From positions 1-40,999 of the forward strand of contig CAJTTH010000016.1 in the NCBI GenBank assembly GCA_910579125.1: a stretch of DNA of 40,999 nt. The letters are read 5' to 3'. Below, in pieces: positions 24,415 through 32,384 of the stretch (positions are counted from its first letter, which is position 1; each line of letters opens with the position of its first letter). The stretch comes from an uncultured Oscillospiraceae bacterium. Its GTDB lineage: Bacteria; Bacillota; Clostridia; Oscillospirales; Ruminococcaceae. The notes beneath the pieces were generated by a model. The model saw only the letters and a program-made list of their open reading frames with translations, was not told the DNA's origin and ran no database searches. A program made the translations under genes and the position numbers.

Positions 24415-27400
24415 ATGAGAGCTGTCAATAAAAATACGATCCGCGAAATATCCAAGTCGAGGAACCGTTTCCTGTCGATATTTCTGATATGCGCGATCGG
24501 TGTGGGATTTTTCAGCGGAGTACGCGCGACCTGTGAAATAATGAAGGTCACGGCGGACGATTATTACGATGCGAATAATCTGTTCGACCTGCGTGTGCTG
24601 TCGACTTTCGGGTTGACGGACGACGACGCAAAGGCTATTGCGGAAACGGACGGCGTTGACGGAGTGTATACGTCGAAGTATACCGACCTTGCCATGCATG
24701 ATAACGAAAAGGAATATTTAACACGCGTATACTCGAAAACGTCCGATGAGATCAATACCGTTGACATTTTCGATGGTGAAGCTCCGTCCGCAGACGATGA
24801 ATGTATCGTCAGCTACAATATTCTCGGAGGAGGAATAAGCGTCGGCGATACGGTAACGCTTACGGATCTTACGGAAGCGGAGGAGTTCCCGTTAAAGCGG
24901 ACGGAGTACAAGGTCGTCGGTATATACAACACCCCGATGTACATTTCCAAAACGCAGCGCGGCAGCACCAATATCGGCGACGGCGCGTTGGACGCGTTTA
25001 TGATAGTTCCCGAGGAGCATTTTACACAAGAGGTCTACACCGAGATATACATAAAGTCGGACAAACTGAAAAATATGCAAAGCTACTCCAACGAATATAA
25101 AACACTCCGCGACGAAATTTCTGACAAGCTGGAAAGTCTTGGAAAAGACAGGAGCGTCATTCGTTATAACGAGGTTATCGGCGACGCGCAGGCGGAGATA
25201 GACAAGGGAGAAAAAGAGCTCGCCGAGGCAAAAGCGGACGGGCAAAAAGAGCTTGACGATGCGAAGAAGCAGCTTGACGACGCAAAGCAGCAGATTGAGG
25301 ACGGCGAACGCGAACTTCAAGAAGCAAAGGACGATATCGCGGACGGAAAGATTCAGCTTACTGATGCGGAAAAGGAACTTGCCGACGCAAAAAAAGAGAT
25401 AGAGGACGGTAAGCGCGAGCTTGCCGAAAACAAACCGACGCTCGACGACGCGAAGAAACAGTTAGAGGACGCGTTAAAGGAGATAGAGGATGGCGAACGG
25501 CAGCTCGCGGACGGAAAGAAAACGCTAGATGAAGCCAAGGTTCAGATTGACGAGTCGCAAAAGGAGATCGAAGATTCGCAAAAGCTGCTGGACGATTCCC
25601 GCACGGAGATCGAAAAAAACCGTAAGCTGCTTGAGGACGGTCAAGCGGAAATAAACAAAAACAAGGCGGAGCTTGAGGACGGAAAAAATCAAATAGAGCT
25701 TGCGAAAATTGAGCTTGCAAACGGTTGGGAGCAATACCGCAGCGGTCTGGAGGAATACCAAACAGGTCTGGAGCAGTATGAACAGGCGGTCGAACTGTTC
25801 AACAGAGCGGAGGAGGAGTACGAGAAATTTGCGGCGGAAAATCCCGACAGCGAATGGCTGACCGTTATGCAGCAGGCAATACAGGCTTCACGCGAAACGC
25901 TGGAGCAGATGAAAACTCAGATTGACGAGGGCAAAGCGCAGCTTGACAGCGCGCTGGCTCAACTGGAGGCGGGCGAACGGGAGATCGCCGTAAACGAGGA
26001 GAAGATCGCGGACGGAGAGGCACAGCTTGAGGAGGCGCAGAAGCAGATCGACGACGGTCTGAAACAGCTTGCGGACGGCGAAAAACAGCTTGAAGACGGA
26101 CAGCAGCAGCTCAACGAGGGCAGAAAAAAACTCGAGGAGGGTAAGGCGCAGTACGAGGACGGTCTCGCGGAATACATAAAAAACGCGGAGCTGCTCGCGG
26201 ACGGCAGACGTGAATATGACAAGGGTCTGCGGGAATATCTGGAAGGTCTGGAGCAGTACACCGACGGTCTCGCCAAGATAGAGGACGGCGAGAAGCAATA
26301 CTACGAGGGTATGCTTACGCTCAACGAAAAGCGAGGAGAACTCGATGACGGCGTCGATCAGTACGAGCAAGGGCTTATCGAGATCGAGGACGCGAAGAGG
26401 AAATACGAGGAGGGTCTGCGTGACTACGAAGACGGCGTATATACGTTTAACAGGGAGATAGCGGACGCGGAGAAAAAAATCGCCGACGCGAAAGAGAAGA
26501 TATCCGACATCGGCAACGCAGAGTGGTATATCTTCAAGCGTGACGACAACACGGGCTACGCGGAATACGACTCCAATTCCGAGCGTATCAACAAGATAGC
26601 GGCGATCTTTCCGGTGTTCTTTTTGCTGGTTGCGGGATTGGTCTGCCTTACGACCATGTCAAGAATGGTCGAGGAACAGCGCACTCAGGTCGGAACGCTG
26701 AAGGCTCTCGGCTACTCGAACGGCGCGATCATGCGGCACTATATGACGTACGCGGTATCGGGCGCGGCGGCAGGAGGAATTATCGGCGCGATCGGCGGCT
26801 GCTTCCTTTTCCCGAGCGTTATCGTGTACGCGTATTCGATGATGTACATAATCACCGATATACACTACCTGTTTACTCCCGAAAATATGATAGTGTCGAT
26901 AGGCTCTATGGTTCTTGCGATTGCGGCGACGGTGTTCTTCAGCTGCAACAAGGCTTTGCAGGAAACTCCCGCGTCGCTTATGAGACCAAAGGCTCCCAAA
27001 GCGGGAAAGCGCGTGCTTATCGAGCGGATACCGTTCCTCTGGAACAATATGAATTTCTTTGCAAAGGTGAGCGGACGTAATCTGTTCCGCTACAAGCGCA
27101 GAATGTTTATGACGATTGTCGGCATTGCGGGCTGCACGGCGCTTTCACTGACGGGCTTCGGACTGAAAAATTCGATTACCGATATAGTTGACCTGCAATA
27201 TAATCAGATATACAAATACAGCGGCTATCTCGCGTTCGACGACGAAATAAAGCCCTCCGAGCTGAACAGCATTTACGATACTCTTCTCGATTATGACGGG
27301 AACACAAAATATACCCGCGCGCTGATAAAGCAATACGGCACTGAATTTTCCGGAAACAGCGTTCAGGTGTATGTTACCGCCGTGGAGAACGCGGAGCTGT

Positions 27401-28194
27401 TTGAAACGTTTGTCGATCTGCATGAGCGCGTTTCGCGTGAAAAGCTGACGCTGAACAGCGGCGCGGTAATCACCGAAAAAGCGGCAAAGCTGCTGAACGC
27501 CGGCGTGGGCGACGAGATAACGGTTCAGGTAAGCGACGGCGTAAACAAAAAGGTGAAGATAGCGGGCATTACCGAGCAGTACACAAGCCACTATCTGTAC
27601 ATTGCCGAGGATCTGTACAAGGAGGTTTTCGGCGGCGAACCGTACTACAATATGCTGTATTTCGACAACGGAATTTCCCGCGACAAGGACGTACAGAACG
27701 GATTTACGGAGCACGTCCTTAAAAATGACAACGTTCTTGCCGTCATCATGAACGCAAGTTCTCTGTCAAGCGTGAACGATACGCTGCAAATTATGGATCT
27801 TGTGACGGTGGTGCTTATCGTCTCGGCTGCGGCGCTGGCGTTTGTGGTGCTGTATAATCTCACGAACGTAAACATTACCGAACGCATTCGGGAGATCGCG
27901 ACGCTTAAGGTTCTCGGCTTTTATGACGCGGAGGTCTCGAGCTATGTGTTCCGTGAAAATATCGTTTTGTCGGTAATGGGCGGTTTTGTGGGGCTGTTCC
28001 TCGGGTACGCGCTTTGTATGTTCGTTATTCAGACGGCGGAGATAGACGAGGTCATGTTCGGGCGGAGTATCCATTTTCCGAGCTACATCTGGGCACTGCT
28101 CGTGACCGTGGCGTTTTCGCTGATCGTTAATCTGATAATGACAAGGGTTCTGAAAAAAATAAGCATGGTTGAATCCTTGAAGTCGGTGGAATAA
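24415..28194 (+). CDS. Giant FtsX-type ABC permease with long extracytoplasmic coiled coil
   Basis: The 1259-residue partner of the ATPase just upstream. An N-terminal helix (about residues 20-38, FLSIFLICAIGVGFFSGV) is followed by a MacB-like external domain to about residue 250. Then comes a very long charged region (about 255-700) made of repeated blocks such as EDGERQLADGKKTLDEAK, with Gly/Asp every 7 or 11 residues, strongly predicting coiled coil or a hairpin of coiled coils. FtsX domain 1 has helices about 722-845 (MVEEQRTQVGTLKALGYS is the FtsX cytoplasmic loop); a second external domain precedes FtsX domain 2 near 1125-1250 (ERIREIATLKVLGFYD). Such mechanotransmission-type systems act on envelope substrates or enzymes; the substrate is unknown. 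A strong terminator follows. Confidence 0.88.
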   Translation: MRAVNKNTIREISKSRNRFLSIFLICAIGVGFFSGVRATCEIMKVTADDYYDANNLFDLRVLSTFGLTDDDAKAIAETDGVDGVYTSKYTDLAMHDNEKEYLTRVYSKTSDEINTVDIFDGEAPSADDECIVSYNILGGGISVGDTVTLTDLTEAEEFPLKRTEYKVVGIYNTPMYISKTQRGSTNIGDGALDAFMIVPEEHFTQEVYTEIYIKSDKLKNMQSYSNEYKTLRDEISDKLESLGKDRSVIRYNEVIGDAQAEIDKGEKELAEAKADGQKELDDAKKQLDDAKQQIEDGERELQEAKDDIADGKIQLTDAEKELADAKKEIEDGKRELAENKPTLDDAKKQLEDALKEIEDGERQLADGKKTLDEAKVQIDESQKEIEDSQKLLDDSRTEIEKNRKLLEDGQAEINKNKAELEDGKNQIELAKIELANGWEQYRSGLEEYQTGLEQYEQAVELFNRAEEEYEKFAAENPDSEWLTVMQQAIQASRETLEQMKTQIDEGKAQLDSALAQLEAGEREIAVNEEKIADGEAQLEEAQKQIDDGLKQLADGEKQLEDGQQQLNEGRKKLEEGKAQYEDGLAEYIKNAELLADGRREYDKGLREYLEGLEQYTDGLAKIEDGEKQYYEGMLTLNEKRGELDDGVDQYEQGLIEIEDAKRKYEEGLRDYEDGVYTFNREIADAEKKIADAKEKISDIGNAEWYIFKRDDNTGYAEYDSNSERINKIAAIFPVFFLLVAGLVCLTTMSRMVEEQRTQVGTLKALGYSNGAIMRHYMTYAVSGAAAGGIIGAIGGCFLFPSVIVYAYSMMYIITDIHYLFTPENMIVSIGSMVLAIAATVFFSCNKALQETPASLMRPKAPKAGKRVLIERIPFLWNNMNFFAKVSGRNLFRYKRRMFMTIVGIAGCTALSLTGFGLKNSITDIVDLQYNQIYKYSGYLAFDDEIKPSELNSIYDTLLDYDGNTKYTRALIKQYGTEFSGNSVQVYVTAVENAELFETFVDLHERVSREKLTLNSGAVITEKAAKLLNAGVGDEITVQVSDGVNKKVKIAGITEQYTSHYLYIAEDLYKEVFGGEPYYNMLYFDNGISRDKDVQNGFTEHVLKNDNVLAVIMNASSLSSVNDTLQIMDLVTVVLIVSAAALAFVVLYNLTNVNITERIREIATLKVLGFYDAEVSSYVFRENIVLSVMGGFVGLFLGYALCMFVIQTAEIDEVMFGRSIHFPSYIWALLVTVAFSLIVNLIMTRVLKKISMVESLKSVE

Positions 28195-28200
28195 TTTTAA

Positions 28201-28243
28201 GCGCCGCTTTCCGTGAATTAGAGAAAGCGGCGCATAATTTTTT
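28201..28243 (+). terminator. Terminator after the ABC permease
   Basis: GCGCCGCTTTC (28201-28211) pairs perfectly with GAAAGCGGCGC (28223-28233), followed by ATAATTTTTT. Confidence 0.93.
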
Positions 28244-28338
28244 AAAAAACTGCATATTTTTGCAGCATTTTCTGAAGTCGTCGGGTTTTAGTACTAAGAG
28301 CGCAATTCGCCGATTTCATACAACGATTCCGGCAACAC

Positions 28339-28367
28339 TTGACTAATTCGCCGAAAAGTGGTAAAAT
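28339..28367 (+). promoter_or_regulatory. Promoter of the regulator-serpin operon with candidate operator repeats
   Basis: TTGACT (28339-28344) and TAAAAT (28362-28367) are 17 bases apart. The 10-mer AATTCGCCGA occurs in the spacer (28345-28354) and again at 28304-28313, 41 bp upstream. Its AATTYGCC core resembles half of a Bacillus MntR box. Binding of the first gene's product here is a guess. Confidence 0.65.
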
Positions 28368-28404
28368 AAATTTAAGCAACAGTTTTTTATGAAAAGGCGG
28401 AACT

Positions 28405-28794
28405 ATGAAAGACAGAATTTTTGAATCCAAGGAAGATTATCTTGAGACGATTTTGATTTTGCTTAATCGCAACGGCGAGGTGCGCTCGGTTGATATTGCC
28501 GCGGAAATGGAATTTTCCAAGCCGTCTGTGAGCGTCGCAATGAAAAACCTCCGCGAGGAGGGGTGCATCTCCGTTGATAAAAACGGGTATATCACGCTTA
28601 CGAAAACGGGACGTGAGATCGCGGAGCGCGTTTACGAACGGCATTTGCTGTTTACGAGCTGGCTTACCTCAATGGGGGTTCCCGAGGATATAGCTGCCGA
28701 GGACGCGTGTCGGATTGAGCACTGTCTCAGCGCGGAGAGCTATGCGGCGATAAAGAAGTACGTGCACAAGCACGGAGAGGGAATGCCGAAATAG
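28405..28794 (+). CDS. DtxR/MntR-family metal-dependent regulator
   Basis: A 129-residue transcription factor. The N-terminal winged helix (residues about 8-72, with SVDIAAEMEFSKPSVSVAMKNL as recognition region) is followed by the metal-binding dimerisation domain; the SH3-like third domain of DtxR is absent, as in MntR. Probable ligands, by alignment from memory, are Asp11 and Glu14 (SKEDYLETI), His80, Cys102, Glu105 and His106 (ACRIEHCLS). Asp11 is MntR-like while Cys102 matches DtxR, so manganese versus iron sensing is unclear. It is the first gene of an operon with two serpins and an MBL-fold gene; the first serpin begins 42 bases later. Confidence 0.88.
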   Translation: MKDRIFESKEDYLETILILLNRNGEVRSVDIAAEMEFSKPSVSVAMKNLREEGCISVDKNGYITLTKTGREIAERVYERHLLFTSWLTSMGVPEDIAAEDACRIEHCLSAESYAAIKKYVHKHGEGMPK

Positions 28795-28804
28795 CTTTTA
28801 CTGT

Positions 28805-28835
28805 CGGTATTCCCATATAAGAAGGGGGTATACCG
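28805..28835 (+). promoter_or_regulatory. Hairpin covering the serpin 1 ribosome-binding site
   Basis: CGGTATTCCC (28805-28814) pairs with the segment GGGTATACCG ending at 28835, with one T-T mismatch in ten positions. The right arm contains most of the GGGGG Shine-Dalgarno run (28824-28828) and ends one base before the ATG. Such a fold would hide the ribosome-binding site. The second serpin has the same AGGGGGTATA site but no left arm. Confidence 0.5.
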
Positions 28836-28836
28836 A

Positions 28837-30081
28837 ATGAAAAAGAGAATTATTGCGGCAATGACGGAGTTGCTTTCGTTGCTGTCGCTTACGGCTTGCA
28901 GTACCGATTGCGGAGAAAACACCGGGAGCGGCGGAATGGTAGCGGGTGTTCACGAGCAGAATATGCTGTCGCCTATCGAGGTGACGGAGGACAACGTGCT
29001 TAATTCCGTTCGGCTGTTTGACGCGGTGTGCGCGGACAAGGCGAACAGTATGTTCAGTCCGCTGTCGCTGAATATGGCGCTCGGAATGCTCGCCGAGGGC
29101 GCGGGAGGCACTTCAAAGGAGGCGCTCGACAAGTACCTCGGCACGGACGACTACGGTGCGTTCGCCGAGAGCTATATGAAAGTTATCGGCGATTACAACG
29201 CTCCCTCGGGATACGAGGACAAATACAAGAACGTCTTCGAGCTTGCCAACTCGTTCTGGGCGAGTAAGAATATCCCGTTCAACGAAAGCTACAAGAGCGA
29301 TATAACACAGAAATTCGGCGCGGAGGTGCGCAATGTTGACTTCGCCGACAAAAACGGTACGCTCAAAGAAATAAACGGTTGGGTCAAAGAAAAAACGCAT
29401 AATATGATACCGTCGATAATCAGCGACTATGACGAAAAAATTCTTGCGGCGGTGCTTATCAACACGATATTTTTTGAATCGCGTTGGGGCTGCGAGTGGA
29501 CAGTCGTTGAAAACGACAATGAAACGTTTACTATGCTTGATGGCTCGACAAGGGAGCTCCCGCTTATGCGGCAGCACGTTTACAGTTACTATGAGAATAA
29601 CGCGGCTACCGCGTTCAGATACGGATACCAAAACGGGCTGGACTTTATCGGGATACTGCCGAAAGAAACGGGAGATTTTTCGGTAGAAAGCCTTGATATT
29701 CCGTCGCTGCTGGAGAGCGAGACATACGATTACGATGTTTACGCACGTATGCCGAGATTGAAATTTGACACAAATCTGCCGCTTACGGAAGCGCTTTCGG
29801 CGGCGGGATTGTCGGAGATATTCGAGAGCGATAAAGCCGACCTTACGGGTATTACCAACGTTCCGTCTTTTCCTCTTTATATTTCGGACGTTCTGCAAAA
29901 AACAAGTCTGGAGCTTGACGAATATGGAACAAGAGCCTCGGCTGTAACGGCTGAAGTCGCTGCGGGGGCGGGTATGCCGCGCGAGAAGAGAACGGTCGTT
30001 CTCAATCGTCCGTTCGCGTTTATGATCTACGACAGCGAGGAAAATCAGATAGTATTTCTGGGCAAGGTAACAGAGCTTTAA
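28837..30081 (+). CDS. Lipoprotein serpin 1
   Basis: Serpins trap serine or cysteine proteases by a suicide conformational change. The 414-residue protein starts with a lipoprotein signal (lipobox LTAC, Cys21), so it should be displayed on the outer face of the membrane. The serpin core (about 55-410) shows NSMFSPLSLNMALGMLAEGA and the NTIFFESRW region, and RPFAFMIYD near the C-terminus. The hinge of the reactive-centre loop is EYGTRASAVTAE (residues 362-373), with small P12-P9 residues as needed for inhibition. Counting from Glu362 as P17 puts P1-P1' at about Ala378-Gly379, which suits elastase-like proteases. The loop is about three residues longer than in alpha-1-antitrypsin. It is a tandem paralogue of serpin 2. 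Confidence 0.93.
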   Translation: MKKRIIAAMTELLSLLSLTACSTDCGENTGSGGMVAGVHEQNMLSPIEVTEDNVLNSVRLFDAVCADKANSMFSPLSLNMALGMLAEGAGGTSKEALDKYLGTDDYGAFAESYMKVIGDYNAPSGYEDKYKNVFELANSFWASKNIPFNESYKSDITQKFGAEVRNVDFADKNGTLKEINGWVKEKTHNMIPSIISDYDEKILAAVLINTIFFESRWGCEWTVVENDNETFTMLDGSTRELPLMRQHVYSYYENNAATAFRYGYQNGLDFIGILPKETGDFSVESLDIPSLLESETYDYDVYARMPRLKFDTNLPLTEALSAAGLSEIFESDKADLTGITNVPSFPLYISDVLQKTSLELDEYGTRASAVTAEVAAGAGMPREKRTVVLNRPFAFMIYDSEENQIVFLGKVTEL

Positions 30082-30093
30082 GGGGGTATAGTG

Positions 30094-31449
30094 ATGAAAA
30101 AAAGAATTATTTCCGCGTTTGCGTTTTTACTTGCGTTCGCAATGCTGACGGGGTGCTCGGAGAACGGCGGCTCGGCGGCTAACGGCGAACAATCGTCCGA
30201 CAGTTCCACAAGTTCAACCAACTTAACCGATTCGACCGGTTTGCAGAGCGGCTCAGAACCCGAAAGCTTGTCCTCAACGGAGAGCAGTTCACAGTCAACC
30301 GTCGAGGTGGGCAGCAGCGTTGAAAATGTTGATATTCCTCCCGTTGAGATAACCGCCGATAATATGCTGACCTCTGTGAAGCTGTTCGACGTTATCAGCG
30401 GGAGCAAGGAGAACAGTATGTTCAGTCCGCTGTCGCTGAATATGGCGCTCGGGCTGCTTGCCGAGGGCGCGGGCGGCACTTCAAAAGAGGCGCTCGACAA
30501 GTACCTCGGCACAGACAATTATTCGGACTTCGCGAACGGCTATATGCAGATAGTCGAGAGCCGCTACAACTACGTTTCGGATTATGGCGGCGGTTGGAAG
30601 AACGTTTTCGAGATTGCCAACTCGTTCTGGGCGAATAAGAATTTGCCGTTCAAGGAAGATTATGGGAACACTCTGGCGGAGAAGTTCAAGGCGGAGGTGC
30701 GCAATCTCGACTTTGCGGACAAGGAAAAGGCGCTCGGCGAGATAAACGGCTGGGTGAGCGACAAAACGCACAAGATGATACCGAAGGTACTTGATGACTA
30801 TTCGGACGATATCGCGGCGGTGCTCATCAACACAATATACTTTGAATCGGCGTGGCGCGACGAGTGGTCGATATACGAGAACATGACGCAGCCGTTTACG
30901 CTGCCCGACGGCTCGACTAAGGAAATACCGCTTATGCATAATGTCGTCAATAATTACTACGAAAACGATGCGGCGACGGCTTTCGGGTGCGGTTATCTGA
31001 ACGGGCTGGAGTTTATCGGTATACTGCCGAAGGAGACGGGCGATTTTACTATCGAGAGCTTAGATATTCCGTCGCTGCTCGAGAGCGAGTGCTATCAATA
31101 CGACGTGAGCGCGAGTATGCCGAAGTTGAATTTTGAGACGGATATTCCGCTTACCGACGCGCTGAAAGCGTTCGGGCTGTCGGATATTTTTGACTGTGAT
31201 AAAGCGGATCTTTCGGGTATCTCGGACGTACCGATGTTCGTTTCGGACGTTCTGCAAAAGACCAAGCTGGAGCTTGACGAAAACGGAACAAAGGCGGCGG
31301 CGGTCACCGCAGTGGTAATGGACGCGCTGTGCGCAATGCCCGAGGAGCGCGAGAAGAAGGAAGTCACGCTCGACCGTCCGTTCGCGTTTATGATCTACGA
31401 CAGTACGGAAAATCAGATAGTATTTTTAGGCAAGGTCACAAATCCATAA
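30094..31449 (+). CDS. Lipoprotein serpin 2
   Basis: A 451-residue serpin lipoprotein (lipobox MLTGC, Cys21). It differs from serpin 1 by a Ser/Thr/Glu-rich tether (about residues 22-85) that would hold the inhibitor away from the membrane. The core again has NSMFSPLSLNMALGLLAEGA, NTIYFESAW and RPFAFMIYD. The hinge is ENGTKAAAVTAV (from Glu396); the canonical count gives P1-P1' about Leu412-Cys413, although the loop is about six residues longer than in alpha-1-antitrypsin, so Met may be used instead. The reactive loop is clearly unlike that of serpin 1, implying a different protease target. The ATG at 30094 lies 12 bases after serpin 1; the GTG at 30091 is adjacent but less likely. Confidence 0.92.
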   Translation: MKKRIISAFAFLLAFAMLTGCSENGGSAANGEQSSDSSTSSTNLTDSTGLQSGSEPESLSSTESSSQSTVEVGSSVENVDIPPVEITADNMLTSVKLFDVISGSKENSMFSPLSLNMALGLLAEGAGGTSKEALDKYLGTDNYSDFANGYMQIVESRYNYVSDYGGGWKNVFEIANSFWANKNLPFKEDYGNTLAEKFKAEVRNLDFADKEKALGEINGWVSDKTHKMIPKVLDDYSDDIAAVLINTIYFESAWRDEWSIYENMTQPFTLPDGSTKEIPLMHNVVNNYYENDAATAFGCGYLNGLEFIGILPKETGDFTIESLDIPSLLESECYQYDVSASMPKLNFETDIPLTDALKAFGLSDIFDCDKADLSGISDVPMFVSDVLQKTKLELDENGTKAAAVTAVVMDALCAMPEEREKKEVTLDRPFAFMIYDSTENQIVFLGKVTNP

Positions 31450-31466
31450 AATCGGGGGAATGCTTT

Positions 31467-32321
31467 TTGAAGATAATTTGTCTTATCGAAAACACGGCAG
31501 CTAACGACAAGCTGTTTTTTGAGGAGGGTTTGTCGCTGTTTGTCGAATACGGCGGCAGAAATTACCTTATCGATACCGGGCTTACGGGAAAGGCGGTCGA
31601 GAACGCGAAGCGTATGCGGCTGCCGATAAACGAGATAGACGCGGTGGTGCTCACGCACAGCCACTTGGCGCATACGGGCGGCATCGACCAGGTCATGAAG
31701 CTCAATCCACAGGCGGAGATCTATCTGCGCGCGGGGGCGAAGCGCGAGGTGTTCAAGAAGAACGGCCTGTTTAAATCGCCTGTGGGGCAGGGCAAGGGCT
31801 TCTTTAAAAAGTACGCCGACAACCTGATCTTATTCAACAGCTTTTCCGAGGTATGCGAGGGCTTTTATCTGGCGAGCTGCGAGGATTTCGACGAAAAGAG
31901 CGTCAATCCCGACCGCAGCTATTTTGTAAATTCCGAGGAGGAGAAAAAGCCGCAGCCGTTTGACTTTTCGGACGAGAGCTTTGCGGTCATCTTCCCGAAA
32001 AAGCGCAAGGCGGACGGGCTGGTGCTTATCGGCGGCTGCTTCCACTGCGGCGCGGCGAATATGCTCGAAACGGTTCAGCGGCGCTGGCATGATATTCCGA
32101 TACTCGCGGTCATCGGAGGATTTCATTTCGCGGGGAGCAATCCCAAGTCGATCAACTGTTCCGCCGAGTATATTACCGCGCAGTCGCGCGCGATAAAGCT
32201 CTCGGGCGCGGAAAAGGTCTACACCTGCCACTGCACGGGACTGCGCGGTTTCGATATCATGGACGAAATGCTCGGCGACAGAATACTGTATCTGGGCGGC
32301 GGCGAGGCTTTGGAATTTTAG
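31467..32321 (+). CDS. Metallo-beta-lactamase-fold protein (COG1237-like) with altered metal motif
   Basis: A 284-residue protein starting at TTG 31467 (CGGGGGA upstream); an open frame back to 31329 overlaps serpin 2 and is not used. The fold is seen in LSLFVEYGGRNYLIDTGLTG, then THSHLAHTGGI (residues 63-73), GGCFHCGAANML, IGGFHF and YTCHCTG. This series matches the COG1237 group related to methanopterin-type aminobenzene phosphate synthases. In the HxHxDH motif the Asp is Ala68 (HSHLAH), so one metal ligand is missing while the histidines remain. It may bind one metal, or have changed or lost activity. It ends the serpin operon, 17 bases after serpin 2. Confidence 0.85.
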   Translation: MKIICLIENTAANDKLFFEEGLSLFVEYGGRNYLIDTGLTGKAVENAKRMRLPINEIDAVVLTHSHLAHTGGIDQVMKLNPQAEIYLRAGAKREVFKKNGLFKSPVGQGKGFFKKYADNLILFNSFSEVCEGFYLASCEDFDEKSVNPDRSYFVNSEEEKKPQPFDFSDESFAVIFPKKRKADGLVLIGGCFHCGAANMLETVQRRWHDIPILAVIGGFHFAGSNPKSINCSAEYITAQSRAIKLSGAEKVYTCHCTGLRGFDIMDEMLGDRILYLGGGEALEF

Positions 32322-32337
32322 GCTTATTTTAAATGAG

Positions 32338-32376
32338 GAAGCTCCCTGAAAGAGGGAGCTTCAAGCTTTTTGTTTA
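32338..32376 (+). terminator. Terminator of the regulator-serpin-MBL operon
   Basis: GAAGCTCCCT (32338-32347) pairs perfectly with AGGGAGCTTC (32353-32362) around a five-base loop, followed by AAGCTTTTTG. The minus strand lacks a matching T-run, so it mainly stops plus-strand transcription before the convergent sugar operon. Confidence 0.85.
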
Positions 32377-32384
32377 ACGGCGCT

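Noticed and set aside
31329..31466. N-terminal extension of the MBL-fold protein
   Set aside because: It lies within the end of serpin 2 in another frame; the TTG at 31467 with CGGGGGA matches the family start.
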